Notes under the pieces: model-generated
Told to the model about the DNA's origin: nothing
Databases searched by the model: none
What the model saw: the letters and a program-made list of their open reading frames with translations, nothing else
DNA from: Fluviispira vulneris
Lineage (GTDB): Bacteria > Bdellovibrionota_B > Oligoflexia > Silvanigrellales > Silvanigrellaceae
DNA length: 64,000 nt
Assembly (NCBI RefSeq): GCF_014281055.1
Contig: NZ_JACRSE010000005.1
Coordinates: 124,001-188,000, forward strand
Direction: 5' to 3'
Shown here: positions 1-8,436 of the stretch, one piece after another
How positions within the stretch are numbered: the stretch's first letter is position 1
Layout: each line of letters starts with the position of its first letter
Program-made: the position numbers and the translations under genes

Positions 1-363
1 AAAAATGAATATGATTTATTGATTAGTCATGGTCTCAATATTTTCGTTGACAGTGATGAAAAGAAAATTGAAATGTATAAAAAAATGCATGCTTCTTTAA
101 GAGAAAACGGAGAGCTTATAACGAGCACAACTGTTCCTCCACCTGAGCTCAATAAAGATTCATGCTGGGACATTGATAAAATAAACTCCAAGGATCAGAG
201 ATTTCAATCTTTATTTTTTAAATACTTCACAAATAATTATGAAAATAACGTTAGAACACCTCAACAATTATGCAATATATTAGAGAAGTCTGGATTTTCA
301 AATTTTGAGATAATACCTGATGTATTAGGAGTTTTTGTAACAATCATTGCAAAAAAATGTTAG
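1..363 (+). CDS. Class I SAM-dependent methyltransferase, C-terminal part (5' truncated by window edge)
   Basis: The frame is open from base 1, so the start lies outside the window; a TTG at 19 is only an internal codon. The visible 120 residues begin with YDLLISHGLNIF, followed by a helix rich in charged residues and LRENGELITST. This resembles the post-motif I part of Rossmann-type methyltransferases, where the substrate-side loop follows strand 4 and a 'leader, glycine, strand 5' unit follows. The SAM-binding glycine motif itself is not in the window, and the substrate cannot be named. A hairpin terminator follows at 404, so the gene ends its own plus-strand transcript, convergent with the minus-strand genes that follow. 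Confidence 0.6.
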   Translation, partial: KNEYDLLISHGLNIFVDSDEKKIEMYKKMHASLRENGELITSTTVPPPELNKDSCWDIDKINSKDQRFQSLFFKYFTNNYENNVRTPQQLCNILEKSGFSNFEIIPDVLGVFVTIIAKKC

Positions 364-403
364 AAAAATTCATTTTAATTATCTTGAGTAATTATTAACT
401 ATT

Positions 404-443
404 ACAAGCCTCTGTTGAGAAGTGACAGGAGCTTGTATTTTTT
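404..443 (+). terminator. Rho-independent terminator of the edge methyltransferase gene
   Basis: ACAAGC (404-409) pairs with GCTTGT (431-436), and the stem continues inward with CTGT/ACAG around a short loop. A T-rich run ATTTTTTAG follows directly on the plus strand. It lies 40 bases after the methyltransferase stop codon and abuts the end of the convergent HTH gene. Confidence 0.65.
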
Positions 444-1059
444 AGTTTGGGTCATTGGACTTAAAGAACTTAGAAAGCAATTTTATAGCTGAATCAATTC
501 TATGCTGATTTTTATTTTTGGACTTAGTGAAAACAAATTCTAGCAGTGCATCAAACAATTTCAGATTATCTTTACCTACTTTTTCTATTATTATGCTATG
601 TAATAATAAAGAGATTTTAATGATTCGAACGAAATGAGTTGAATCATTTTTGTCAGCCATGAATTCCTGCATATATTCAGTACGCGTATCCAAATCCAAA
701 GTATGATAATTTTCTAATAGAATTTTTTCCCAACCAAATAAATTTCTTACATTGGGTGAAAGATTATTTTTAATTTCTGTATATAAAAACTTATTGGGAT
801 TGTCTAAATAGTACGCGAATTCATGTAATGTCATATTATCAAGACTACCAAAAGTACACAAGGTCTCTATCGCATTCATGAATTTACTATCTTCAGGGTA
901 CCCTTCTATTTCTAGCTTACGATAATTTGACAGTGACATTTCTAAAATATCTGCAATATTTTGAGTCGTATACTGTGAGCGGTTGCGAAAGCCTTTTAAG
1001 AAATGTGTAATTCTTTTTGCGTAATATTTTGTTTGCTCATCGCTTAAAACTTTTTTCAT
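442..1059 (-). CDS. Helix-turn-helix (XRE-like) regulator coupled to the histidine kinase
   Basis: This 205-residue protein has an N-terminal segment (about residues 28-60, QYTTQNIADILEMSLSNYRK) laid out like an XRE/Cro helix-turn-helix: a helix, a turn at EMSLSNYRKLE, then a recognition helix. The remaining 140 residues are mostly helical, acidic and unrecognised, with no membrane segment. The ATG overlaps the TGA of the upstream kinase by four bases (1056-1059, ATGA), so the two are translationally coupled and probably act in one pathway. There is no phosphoacceptor receiver domain, so it is not a classical response regulator; signalling from the kinase would have to be indirect or by contact. 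It could also be a toxin-antitoxin-like or developmental regulator. Confidence 0.6.
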   Translation of the reverse strand: MKKVLSDEQTKYYAKRITHFLKGFRNRSQYTTQNIADILEMSLSNYRKLEIEGYPEDSKFMNAIETLCTFGSLDNMTLHEFAYYLDNPNKFLYTEIKNNLSPNVRNLFGWEKILLENYHTLDLDTRTEYMQEFMADKNDSTHFVRIIKISLLLHSIIIEKVGKDNLKLFDALLEFVFTKSKNKNQHRIDSAIKLLSKFFKSNDPN

Positions 1060-3050
1060 AATCTCATCCTTTTGAATTTATCTGGAAACATATTTTTAAT
1101 ATTAGAGAAAGTATTTGGTTGCTTTTCAATAAACCCATCAAAAACCTTAAGTTCTTGTTCACTGCAACACACTTCAGAAGATAAGAAGCAAGGATTTTTA
1201 TAGCCATATCTTCTTAATAAATCTACAAAATTCATTTGCACAATGTTTTGCTTATATCCGTCAAAATAGTAGTCTAATATAATACAAGAGATATTTTTTA
1301 ATATTTCTGAATCTTCCTGAATTTTTTCAATCAGCGCTTCGGGACTTTCAAATACCAAGACATTTACATCTATTAAAGACTTCTTCCACATTTTAAGATA
1401 AAAATCACTGTCATCCACAACTAAAACAGTTTCCTTTAAATCATTATTATTAATATTCACTAAATTTTTTTTCTGCAATAAATAATCGTAAAAAATTTCA
1501 TATAACCGGCTTTTAGATATGGGTTTTGCAATAAATTGTTTAGCTCCCATTTCAAATACACGATCTTGAGAAAATATTCGGTTTGTATGTATACATATGT
1601 AACAATTTTTATCAATATCTAGAACATATTTGATAATGTCGAAACCAGTATGAAAGTTATCTTTTAAATCGATATCAGAAATAATAATATTAGGCTTTTC
1701 TTCATTATAAATTCGAATAGCTTCATCATAGTTATTGGCCTTATAAAAACTAATATTTTTTTCGGAACCTAAAAATATTTCTATAGAAAGCTCATAAAGT
1801 GCAGATAAATATTTTTCTTCATCATCTATTAAAAGAACAGAAATTTTATAATTGTTATATAAAATTTCATTGTTTATCTGATTAATATTATCCAAACTCA
1901 ATTCTTTCCTGTTTTCCAAGTAATTATCTATATTTAACTTCAGTATTACGTCTGAATTATCCGGTAAAAATTTATATTTTGGAGGACTGACTTTATCTGA
2001 GGAAGCTGGGATTGAGAAAATAAATTCAACTCCCCTTTCATAAGCTGACCTGCAATAAATTGTTCCACCAGAAGATTCTATTAATGTCTTCACACTATAT
2101 AATCCTATTCCATTTCCTGTTTCTTTTCCTATGGTAAAATTAAGATCAAATATTTTTTGAATATTTTCCTCCGATATATACGCATTATTATTTCCAACAC
2201 AAAATTCAATATAAATATATTCATTTACGACAATGTTTTTAGTATGAAACCAAATATTCCCAATTCCACTCATCGCCTCAATTGCGTTTGAAATGAGGTT
2301 ATTTAAAATTCTCTCAAATTGTATTTTAGAAAAACAAATATTGTTTTTATGAGTAAATTTATATGAAAAATTAATTTTACATATCTCACTTATTTTAGAA
2401 GAGTTTAATAATGAACTATACACTATATCTTCAGGATTAAAGCTCTCTATATTTTCGTTCTTTCCAAATCTCATAAAATCATTTAACATATTCGTTACTT
2501 TTTCCAAATATATATTGAGATCAATTTTTGACTTTGATAGTTTTGCATTTACTTCGGTCAAGTTTTTGGATTTTTCTATCGATGATATAATGATGTTTAA
2601 CATAGAAAATGGTGCTCTGATATCATGCGCAAGCATCCTGATAGATGTAGTTATACCAGTCATTTCTGCAGATTTAATTTGATTTACAAAGTGTTGATAA
2701 CTTTTTAAGCGAATTTTGAGTAAATGTTTTGAAATTAAAAAAATTGCGAATATAATTAAAAAATATATAATTGCTATTAGATACATTTCAATTTCTTTGA
2801 CAGTATAAACAGCAGGATAACTACTTTTAGAAAGATAATGTTTCTGAATAATATAAAATCTAAATTTATTTCGTTTAATTACCAAATTATTTTTATAAGA
2901 TTTTATATCAATACTACATAATGAATGATTAGGTTGAATTATATAATTTGACTTATCTTCAATCCATAAGAAGCAAAAACTATTTGTTTTAATAAGATAT
3001 GAAAATTTATTCTTGATATAAAATTCATCTCCTCGATCAAAGGAATGCAA
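1056..3050 (-). CDS. Hybrid sensor histidine kinase with two receiver domains (N-terminus apparently detached by a stop codon)
   Basis: Read from the TTG at 3050 the protein has 664 residues: an extracytoplasmic-type segment (1-88), a membrane helix (90-107), a dimerisation helix with the H-box LAHDIRAPFSMLN (H142), an ATPase domain with N-box NNLISNAIEAM and G-box GNGIGLYSVK, then two receivers. Receiver 1 starts VLLIDDEE with the phosphoacceptor candidate in SDIDL; receiver 2 starts VLVVDDSD with the candidate in ILDYYFDG. TTG is a poor start. The same frame continues upstream through a single TAA (3102-3104) to an ATG at 3233 that encodes another membrane helix, so the intact ancestral sensor probably had two helices around a sensor of about 100 residues. 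It is followed by, and overlaps, the HTH gene. Whether the short form is made or functional cannot be told. Confidence 0.8.
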   Translation of the reverse strand: MHSFDRGDEFYIKNKFSYLIKTNSFCFLWIEDKSNYIIQPNHSLCSIDIKSYKNNLVIKRNKFRFYIIQKHYLSKSSYPAVYTVKEIEMYLIAIIYFLIIFAIFLISKHLLKIRLKSYQHFVNQIKSAEMTGITTSIRMLAHDIRAPFSMLNIIISSIEKSKNLTEVNAKLSKSKIDLNIYLEKVTNMLNDFMRFGKNENIESFNPEDIVYSSLLNSSKISEICKINFSYKFTHKNNICFSKIQFERILNNLISNAIEAMSGIGNIWFHTKNIVVNEYIYIEFCVGNNNAYISEENIQKIFDLNFTIGKETGNGIGLYSVKTLIESSGGTIYCRSAYERGVEFIFSIPASSDKVSPPKYKFLPDNSDVILKLNIDNYLENRKELSLDNINQINNEILYNNYKISVLLIDDEEKYLSALYELSIEIFLGSEKNISFYKANNYDEAIRIYNEEKPNIIISDIDLKDNFHTGFDIIKYVLDIDKNCYICIHTNRIFSQDRVFEMGAKQFIAKPISKSRLYEIFYDYLLQKKNLVNINNNDLKETVLVVDDSDFYLKMWKKSLIDVNVLVFESPEALIEKIQEDSEILKNISCIILDYYFDGYKQNIVQMNFVDLLRRYGYKNPCFLSSEVCCSEQELKVFDGFIEKQPNTFSNIKNMFPDKFKRMRL

Positions 3051-3101
3051 TATACTTGGCAGAGAAACTTCAAGAATTTTATTCGGAATAGTAAAATAAA
3101 A

Positions 3102-3233
3102 TTAATAAATAAATAATGATAATGAGCCAAAAAATAAAACAGTAGCCAACAAGATAATAATAAAAGTATCTTTTTTTGATTTTTTTACAATTTCATTTTG
3201 TAGTAAGATCTTTATATTTATAAAACACCTCAT
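3102..3233 (-). pseudogene. Detached N-terminal signal-anchor of the histidine kinase, ending at an in-frame TAA
   Basis: An ATG at 3233 opens a 43-codon frame that contains KKSKKD followed by a hydrophobic stretch of about 20 residues (IIILLATVLFFGSLSLFIY), a good first membrane helix for a sensor kinase. It ends at TAA (3102-3104). The next in-frame codons run without a gap into FYFTIPNKILEVSL and the kinase sensor region. No strong ribosome-binding site precedes the ATG. The simplest reading is a nonsense mutation in the kinase gene; a sequencing error or an alternative short kinase are the other options. Confidence 0.6.
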
Positions 3234-3267
3234 AAAAAAATAAATACATATTGTTATACCCGATAAG

Positions 3268-3340
3268 CAAACTGTTCACCAACTGATTTTAATTTTTTAA
3301 AACTATTATAAAATATCGTAGTAATTTGAAGATAACAATT
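3268..3340 (-). pseudogene. Decayed 3' fragment of a second family-5 solute-binding protein gene
   Basis: The stretch from 3268 repeats, with substitutions, the 3' coding part of the neighbouring solute-binding protein gene (from 3421). Both contain the string AACTG.TCACCAACTGATTTTA. In translation the fragment reads KSVGEQF, like the intact gene's KSVGEQFGG, and IVIF where the intact gene has IALF, but a frameshift separates the two blocks. It looks like the tail of a tandem paralog that has been lost. Confidence 0.55.
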
Positions 3341-3373
3341 CTATTTACATTCATTCAATAACTTTCATAAAAC

Positions 3374-4894
3374 TTATTTATTATTCATAATAATATTTGC
3401 TAAATGGAATGTTTGACCACCAAACTGCTCACCAACTGATTTTATTTTTTTGGGATTATAATAAGCTATTGCCGGTATTTCAAAAAGAGCAATAGCTGTA
3501 TTGTTATCATAAAAATACTTCGATATTTTTTCTATATTTTTACCAAGAATATCTCTATTTGAAGAAAGTTTTGCTACCTCCAATAAGTTCTCTAACATAT
3601 CGTCGTTGGGGTACCCATTTATCAGGGGACTTCCTTTTTTAAAAAAGGTAAAGGTGAGCAGAGGATCATAAAAATCAGCTCCTTTTCCCATTAAACGAAA
3701 AGGAGATTCAGCAAATTCACTTTGAAAGGTATCCCATATTATATCAGATTTAATAAACTCTATATTTAAACCTACTTCTTTAAGTTGATTAGTAATAATT
3801 ACTCGATATGTACTCCCTAAATATTCTAAATCTGGAGTATAGGGAATTTTAAAAACTTTATTTTTATGCTTAGAAAGTATTTTTTGAAATATTTTTTTAG
3901 ACTCATTTATATTATGTATTTCTTCATTATTCAGCCTACCAATCGAACCCTTTGTAACAATTTCATTTAATGGTTTGGTAGCTATTAATGTAGATTTAGA
4001 AATAGGATTTCTCATCAATGCAAGATTTAAAGCTTTTCTAAAATCAGAATTACTTCCTAATTCATTGTTATAATTAAAAGAAATTATTCGGATATAAATT
4101 GGAAAAATAAGTTCTTTTTTTAAATACACTGTATTATTTACTGCAAAACTGTCTTTTAGTGATAGATCTGGTCTTAAATTTCTTTTAAGATCAAAAATAA
4201 TATTTTTAGGTGCATTTGGATAATTCTCAATATCAATTAGTTCAAGGGTAAATTGCCGATTTAATTTATCTTCATTTTTAATTATATAAGGGCCAACACC
4301 TATAGGCCATCTTTTCCAATTCAAAAGATCCTGCTCAAATTCTTCAATAGGTACCAATGAATAATTAGATCGTGCTAATGTATACATAAAACTTGGATTG
4401 GGAGCGCTCGGAGTAACTGAAAGAGAATATGCATCAATTATTTTAACACCCTCAACTAATCCACTTTTATACGCTTGACCAGGATTTATTTTCTCGGTCC
4501 CCTTTATGTTTATAAGCTGCATTGTACCTTCATTTCTAGCATTTGCAAAAAATGGGCGCAGTATACTAAACTCTAAATCTTCAATTGTAACTTTACGGCC
4601 ATTTGTAAAGTAGAGATTGTCTCGAATTGTTAAAATATATTGATTCTTCCTATAATCCCAATTAAATTCCTTCAATGTAATTGGCTTTATATTAAATTCT
4701 GCATCCATATATACAAGTAAATTTAATACAGCTGTATTAAAAGTATATCGAGTGTCAGCAGCTGCATCTTCAACCCAAGGATTTTCTGCATTTGTAGGAC
4801 TATAAAATACAATTCCACTTGTTTCCAATTGAGCTCCTATAAGATTAGAGTGAAATGAAATAAAAGTAGAAATAAGAAGTAGATATTTTTTCAT
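3374..4894 (-). CDS. Family 5 (oligopeptide-type) extracellular solute-binding protein
   Basis: This 506-residue protein has a Sec signal peptide (1-21, ending NLIGA) and the SBP_bac_5 layout: an N-terminal lobe with KNQYILTIRDNLYFTNGRKVTIEDL, matching the usual 'yTFkLRdgvkFsdG..tAeDv' block, and a long C-terminal part with the peptide-binding lobe. Such proteins deliver peptides or similar solutes to an ABC permease in the inner membrane. No permease or ATPase gene lies beside it. Instead it is the last gene of a tight minus-strand unit: its start is 15 bases after the small peptide gene at 4910, which follows the HExxH gene at 5149. It may therefore bind or escort the product of that unit rather than feed nutrition. 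That role is inference. A decayed fragment of a paralog lies just downstream. Confidence 0.82.
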   Translation of the reverse strand: MKKYLLLISTFISFHSNLIGAQLETSGIVFYSPTNAENPWVEDAAADTRYTFNTAVLNLLVYMDAEFNIKPITLKEFNWDYRKNQYILTIRDNLYFTNGRKVTIEDLEFSILRPFFANARNEGTMQLINIKGTEKINPGQAYKSGLVEGVKIIDAYSLSVTPSAPNPSFMYTLARSNYSLVPIEEFEQDLLNWKRWPIGVGPYIIKNEDKLNRQFTLELIDIENYPNAPKNIIFDLKRNLRPDLSLKDSFAVNNTVYLKKELIFPIYIRIISFNYNNELGSNSDFRKALNLALMRNPISKSTLIATKPLNEIVTKGSIGRLNNEEIHNINESKKIFQKILSKHKNKVFKIPYTPDLEYLGSTYRVIITNQLKEVGLNIEFIKSDIIWDTFQSEFAESPFRLMGKGADFYDPLLTFTFFKKGSPLINGYPNDDMLENLLEVAKLSSNRDILGKNIEKISKYFYDNNTAIALFEIPAIAYYNPKKIKSVGEQFGGQTFHLANIIMNNK

Positions 4895-4909
4895 ATTTTA
4901 ACTCTAAAT

Positions 4910-5119
4910 TTAACTTTCACCACCAGCTGTCATTAGATCGATGGGCATATTCGTTCGCCAAAGTTTTTTTAAAGAACTATCTTCAAGTTTATTATTATCC
5001 AATTCAATATTTTTACAAAAATTCTCATTATATTCATAATTAATATCCAACTCATTTCCTTGAACATTTTGAGTATTGATCATTCCAATTATCGATATTA
5101 AATAAATACTTTTTTTCAT
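4910..5119 (-). CDS. Small secreted peptide, candidate precursor of a ribosomally made modified peptide
   Basis: The start is the ATG at 5119, preceded by GGAGGA (complement of 5123-5128); the in-frame ATG at 5134 lacks such a site. The 69-residue product starts MKKSIYLISIIGMI, a short hydrophobic leader that could be a Sec signal, followed by an Asn/Asp/Glu-rich middle with one Cys (NENFCKNIELDNN) and a tail LWRTNMPIDLMTAGGES. It sits between the HExxH enzyme gene (29 bases upstream) and the solute-binding protein gene (15 bases downstream), all on the minus strand. Position and size fit a precursor peptide for the HExxH enzyme. I recognise no known precursor family, and it may simply be a small periplasmic protein. 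Confidence 0.6.
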   Translation of the reverse strand: MKKSIYLISIIGMINTQNVQGNELDINYEYNENFCKNIELDNNKLEDSSLKKLWRTNMPIDLMTAGGES

Positions 5120-5148
5120 ATTTCCTCCAATCAAATATTTTAAATTAT

Positions 5149-6054
5149 TTATTCATCAATTAATTCACATATTTCCAAGATTATACCTCCCCCTATCTTT
5201 GTTAAAGTACAATTATCAATTATACTTTTTATATTTGATTTCAGATCTACTAAAAATATATTAATTCTATTTCTGATATATATTTTTTGTTCACTAGTTA
5301 AATTATCCAGATTATCAATTGAGTAACAAAGCTTAAGCATAAATGCCAAGGCCACAGCCGAATGCAGAGAAGCAAGTGCAGGGCGATAAGATTTTCTTAA
5401 GGCTGAATATGCAATCGTATTTTGTGAATTTAAAATTAAAGGATCATAAGTTTGCCAAACATATAAAACCTGATGCCCAAGTTCGTGAATTAAATGAATT
5501 GAATAATCAATTTCTTGATACTGAGATGAATAATTATTTGGACTTATAAAAATGCTATCCATCATACGATAGGTACTAAAAGCAGTAAATAAATTTGCTC
5601 CCTTAAGAGGAAAAATAGGAAATATATAACTTATCATTCTTTCATATAGTTTGAACAAAAATGAATCAGAATCTTTAATAATATCTGTTGCAGTGTAAAT
5701 TAAATTGACAAACTCATTTTCTTTATGAAAATTTTTAGAAGAAAAACTTACTCTTGTATTTTCTTTATCTACGATATAATCAAGTGGTAAATAGCTATCT
5801 TCTGATGTAAATATTTTTTCTAACTTGTTTAGCAAATTTAAATCAGTTATACACTTAACATTTTTCTGTAATGGAAAAATTCTAAATAAGTCTTCTTCAT
5901 GAAAATCATTCCACTTACCAATAGAACACATTAAAGGACTATATTCATGATATGAGGAGCCAAGTTTAACGTTAAGCTCTTTTAGTAAACTTGTTTCACA
6001 TTGTTCTTTAATTCTTAAAATATTATTATATGAATTTTCTGAAAAAAGATACAT
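5149..6054 (-). CDS. HExxH-motif putative peptide-modifying enzyme (peptide hydroxylase-like)
   Basis: The 301-residue protein has no signal peptide or membrane helix. It contains HELGH at residues 190-194 and, about 25 residues on, SALRKSYRPALASLHSA (217-233). An HExxH site followed by a 'S.lR...RP...LH' block is the signature of the HEXXH-motif family found in RiPP (ribosomally made, modified peptide) loci, members of which have been described as 2-oxoglutarate-dependent peptide beta-hydroxylases rather than proteases. The two histidines of HExxH and H231 are the likely metal ligands. Family assignment is from motif memory and could be wrong; a cytoplasmic zinc peptidase is the alternative. 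The gene opens a three-gene unit with a small peptide and a peptide-type binding protein. Confidence 0.6.
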   Translation of the reverse strand: MYLFSENSYNNILRIKEQCETSLLKELNVKLGSSYHEYSPLMCSIGKWNDFHEEDLFRIFPLQKNVKCITDLNLLNKLEKIFTSEDSYLPLDYIVDKENTRVSFSSKNFHKENEFVNLIYTATDIIKDSDSFLFKLYERMISYIFPIFPLKGANLFTAFSTYRMMDSIFISPNNYSSQYQEIDYSIHLIHELGHQVLYVWQTYDPLILNSQNTIAYSALRKSYRPALASLHSAVALAFMLKLCYSIDNLDNLTSEQKIYIRNRINIFLVDLKSNIKSIIDNCTLTKIGGGIILEICELIDE

Positions 6055-6550
6055 TTTAAATATCCTATTATTTTAATATTTAGAAGATAAATATCGTATT
6101 AATAATATTAAAATGCGATTAACATAAAACAAATTAAAAGTAAATACATAACTGTTCATTTTATAAAAAAAAGTAAAAGGTATTTTCAACAAATGAACTT
6201 TTCACATAATTATTAAAAATTTATTAAAATTAAAATATTTAACTTTTGAGTAACACTAAAAAATATTTATATATTATGAAATTATTCAATTAAAATAAGT
6301 AAATATAGAATTTTAAAGTCTAAATTTATTTCTGAAAAATAGACTCCCTTTTAGTAATATTAATTAAACTAAATTTTTTAATATCTATTTATTAATATTT
6401 TAAAAAACAAAGTATTTTTAAAAATTATAAACATTTTTTTAACAAAAAAAAAAAAAAACAAAGATATACTTTCAAAGCATAATTATGATCAATAGTAACA
6501 AAACTGAAGAAACCGAGTAGTTGCTACAATATTTAAATTTAAACGAATTT
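6055..6550. other. Long AT-rich intergenic region between the HExxH unit and the upstream operon
   Basis: Almost pure A/T, with a run of 15 A at 6444-6458. I see no open frame worth calling, no tRNA and no convincing hairpin with a T-tail. Because the HExxH gene starts at its left end, its promoter is probably here, but base composition makes any -10 call meaningless. Confidence 0.5.
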
Positions 6551-7258
6551 TTATATACTAAGATCTGCAAAATTATTTTTGACTAACCAACTATCATGTA
6601 ACCATTTTTCTGTTTTTCTATGGCCTGGAAATGAAATCCAAATAATATCTCTTTCGAATACAAATACTTTTTTATTCGTTCCTATAATAACCCAAAACCA
6701 TTTTTTATCTTTTGTATTTTGCATCTTAACTTTCATACCAGTAATGGTTAGATCAACAGTTTTTTTATTATCTTTTAATTGAATTTGTTCGTTATGTTTA
6801 TCAATCCAACTTATCTTAAATGACTCAAGAAGATCAGGAGCATGCTCGTTTAAAAATCTCAAAGCAATTTCTTCAGCTTCAGTTTTGGATGGCAAATTTC
6901 CTTGTGCCAATGCAGCATCCATAAGGGTAAAACCACTTAAATTTCCATTTTCACTTATAAGCATGCTAAAATGTTCGCCCATTAATCCAGTATTGACGCC
7001 ATCTGAGCGCTCATATCGAATAAGATCTGCGTTTTGACTATCAATTTTGACTTTCACTTTCTTAATTTTTTTATTAAATTTTTCTGGTATATCTAAAATC
7101 AGATTATTTTGCATCTGAGTTTGTTTCTGCAATTGTGTCTGCGTATTTGTATTTTTCATAACCTCTTCTTTCTTATCTAAACCTATCGCTGCGTAAGTAT
7201 TAGTTATAATCAAAATTGCTATAATTGTATTTGAAAATTTATTTATTTTTAAATTCAC
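6551..7258 (-). CDS. Conserved secreted protein of unknown function
   Basis: This 235-residue protein starts at a GTG and begins with a signal-like segment (IIAILIITNTYAAI), a Gln/Thr-rich linker (residues 38-50), and a globular part. The C-terminal block (GMKVKMQNTKDKKWFWVIIG, then FERDIIWISFPGHRKTEKWLHDSWL) is a pattern I recall from small conserved bacterial proteins of unknown role. It follows the MFS exporter gene by 17 bases, so it may be the last gene of the biosynthetic operon. No catalytic motif is evident; a periplasmic or cell-surface role is inferred only from the leader. Confidence 0.55.
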   Translation of the reverse strand: MNLKINKFSNTIIAILIITNTYAAIGLDKKEEVMKNTNTQTQLQKQTQMQNNLILDIPEKFNKKIKKVKVKIDSQNADLIRYERSDGVNTGLMGEHFSMLISENGNLSGFTLMDAALAQGNLPSKTEAEEIALRFLNEHAPDLLESFKISWIDKHNEQIQLKDNKKTVDLTITGMKVKMQNTKDKKWFWVIIGTNKKVFVFERDIIWISFPGHRKTEKWLHDSWLVKNNFADLSI

Positions 7259-7275
7259 TTTAAATATTCCTTAAA

Positions 7276-8436
7276 TTAAGCTTCATGATAAGAAATCTTT
7301 TTGTAATCCGACTTTTTTGCCATATAAATTATAATAAAACCTATTAAAATATATGAAATTGGGACAATATTTAGAATTACTAAGCCAAATTGGGCAAAAT
7401 ATTGTGAACTTATTGGCGCAACACTTGCTCCAAAAAACAGCATAAAGCTATAGATCGCAAGTGAAAGCCCCCTATTTTGCATGCTAGATCTACCCGAGAT
7501 AGATGCTATTAAACTTGGAGTCGTGATGGATACTCCAGCGGTTAAGACTGCACTTGCAATTAATAAATTTAAACTATTATTAAACAATCCAATTACAAAT
7601 GCTAATATGGTTATCACCAACCCAATAAGTGTTGTTTTAAATGCTCCAAATTTACGGATGAGAGAGGAAGCCCAAAATACAAATAACAGTGTAGGTAATC
7701 CAGCAAACCTAAGATATTGTAAATTTACATTCAGATTTTTACCTAAGGATTGCATTCCAGAATGGAATGCAACAAAACTAAATAAAACAGTTGTGGCAAC
7801 AAACCATGAAACTAAAATATTTGAATCTTTTAGCAATAAGAAAAATTGAGTTCTTAAAACAAATTTTTCCTTTTTCAAATTAGATAGAGTCTTTGGGGCA
7901 AAAGAAAATATTCCTAAAGCGCCTACTAAATAAATAGGGACTAAAAGTAGCATCACTTTGCAAAAATTTATATCTAACCAAGTAGATAGAAGTTGAATAA
8001 CAGGAGCAGAAGCTAAAAAAGATAGACTGATTAAAGAAATTCCTAATGGGCGCTTGTTGCATTCAAGTGTTTCGCTGACCAAAGATAAAGCTGCTGGGGG
8101 AAAAGATGAAGCAACAAACCCTTGAAATGCTCTTGCTATCAATAAAAATGTGAAACTTGAAGATAAACTGATGACAAAAGTCATCAGAGCTAAAATACTG
8201 AGACCAGACACTAAAACCGTTCTTCTCCCGTACTTATCAGATAAAGAACCTAGCACTAAAAATCCTGCAGCATAGGATAATCCGAACACAGAGCTTACAA
8301 GCATTGACTCTGAAGCTGTTACATTAAATTGTGTTGAAATATTCGAATTTAAAGAAATTGGAACATACAATTGCCCAACAACAAATAATGCACATCCCAT
8401 TAAAAAAATCATTAATAAAAAGTGATTTATTTTCAA
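7276..8436 (-). CDS. MFS exporter of the AfsA-like biosynthetic operon
   Basis: This 386-residue, 12-helix major facilitator has the loop 2-3 signature GSLSDKYGRRTVL and the Bcr/CflA/YnfM-like start (GQLYVPISLNSNISTQFNVT). Drug:proton antiporters of this type export small hydrophobic molecules through the inner membrane. The start is TTG at 8436, overlapping the TGA of the DUF2165-like gene; its ribosome-binding site GGAGGT is inside the 3' end of that gene, so translation is coupled. As the sixth gene after AfsA-like, phosphatase, KAS III and ACP genes, it is the natural candidate to export their product, though the substrate is inference. Confidence 0.85.
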   Translation of the reverse strand: MKINHFLLMIFLMGCALFVVGQLYVPISLNSNISTQFNVTASESMLVSSVFGLSYAAGFLVLGSLSDKYGRRTVLVSGLSILALMTFVISLSSSFTFLLIARAFQGFVASSFPPAALSLVSETLECNKRPLGISLISLSFLASAPVIQLLSTWLDINFCKVMLLLVPIYLVGALGIFSFAPKTLSNLKKEKFVLRTQFFLLLKDSNILVSWFVATTVLFSFVAFHSGMQSLGKNLNVNLQYLRFAGLPTLLFVFWASSLIRKFGAFKTTLIGLVITILAFVIGLFNNSLNLLIASAVLTAGVSITTPSLIASISGRSSMQNRGLSLAIYSFMLFFGASVAPISSQYFAQFGLVILNIVPISYILIGFIIIYMAKKSDYKKISYHEA

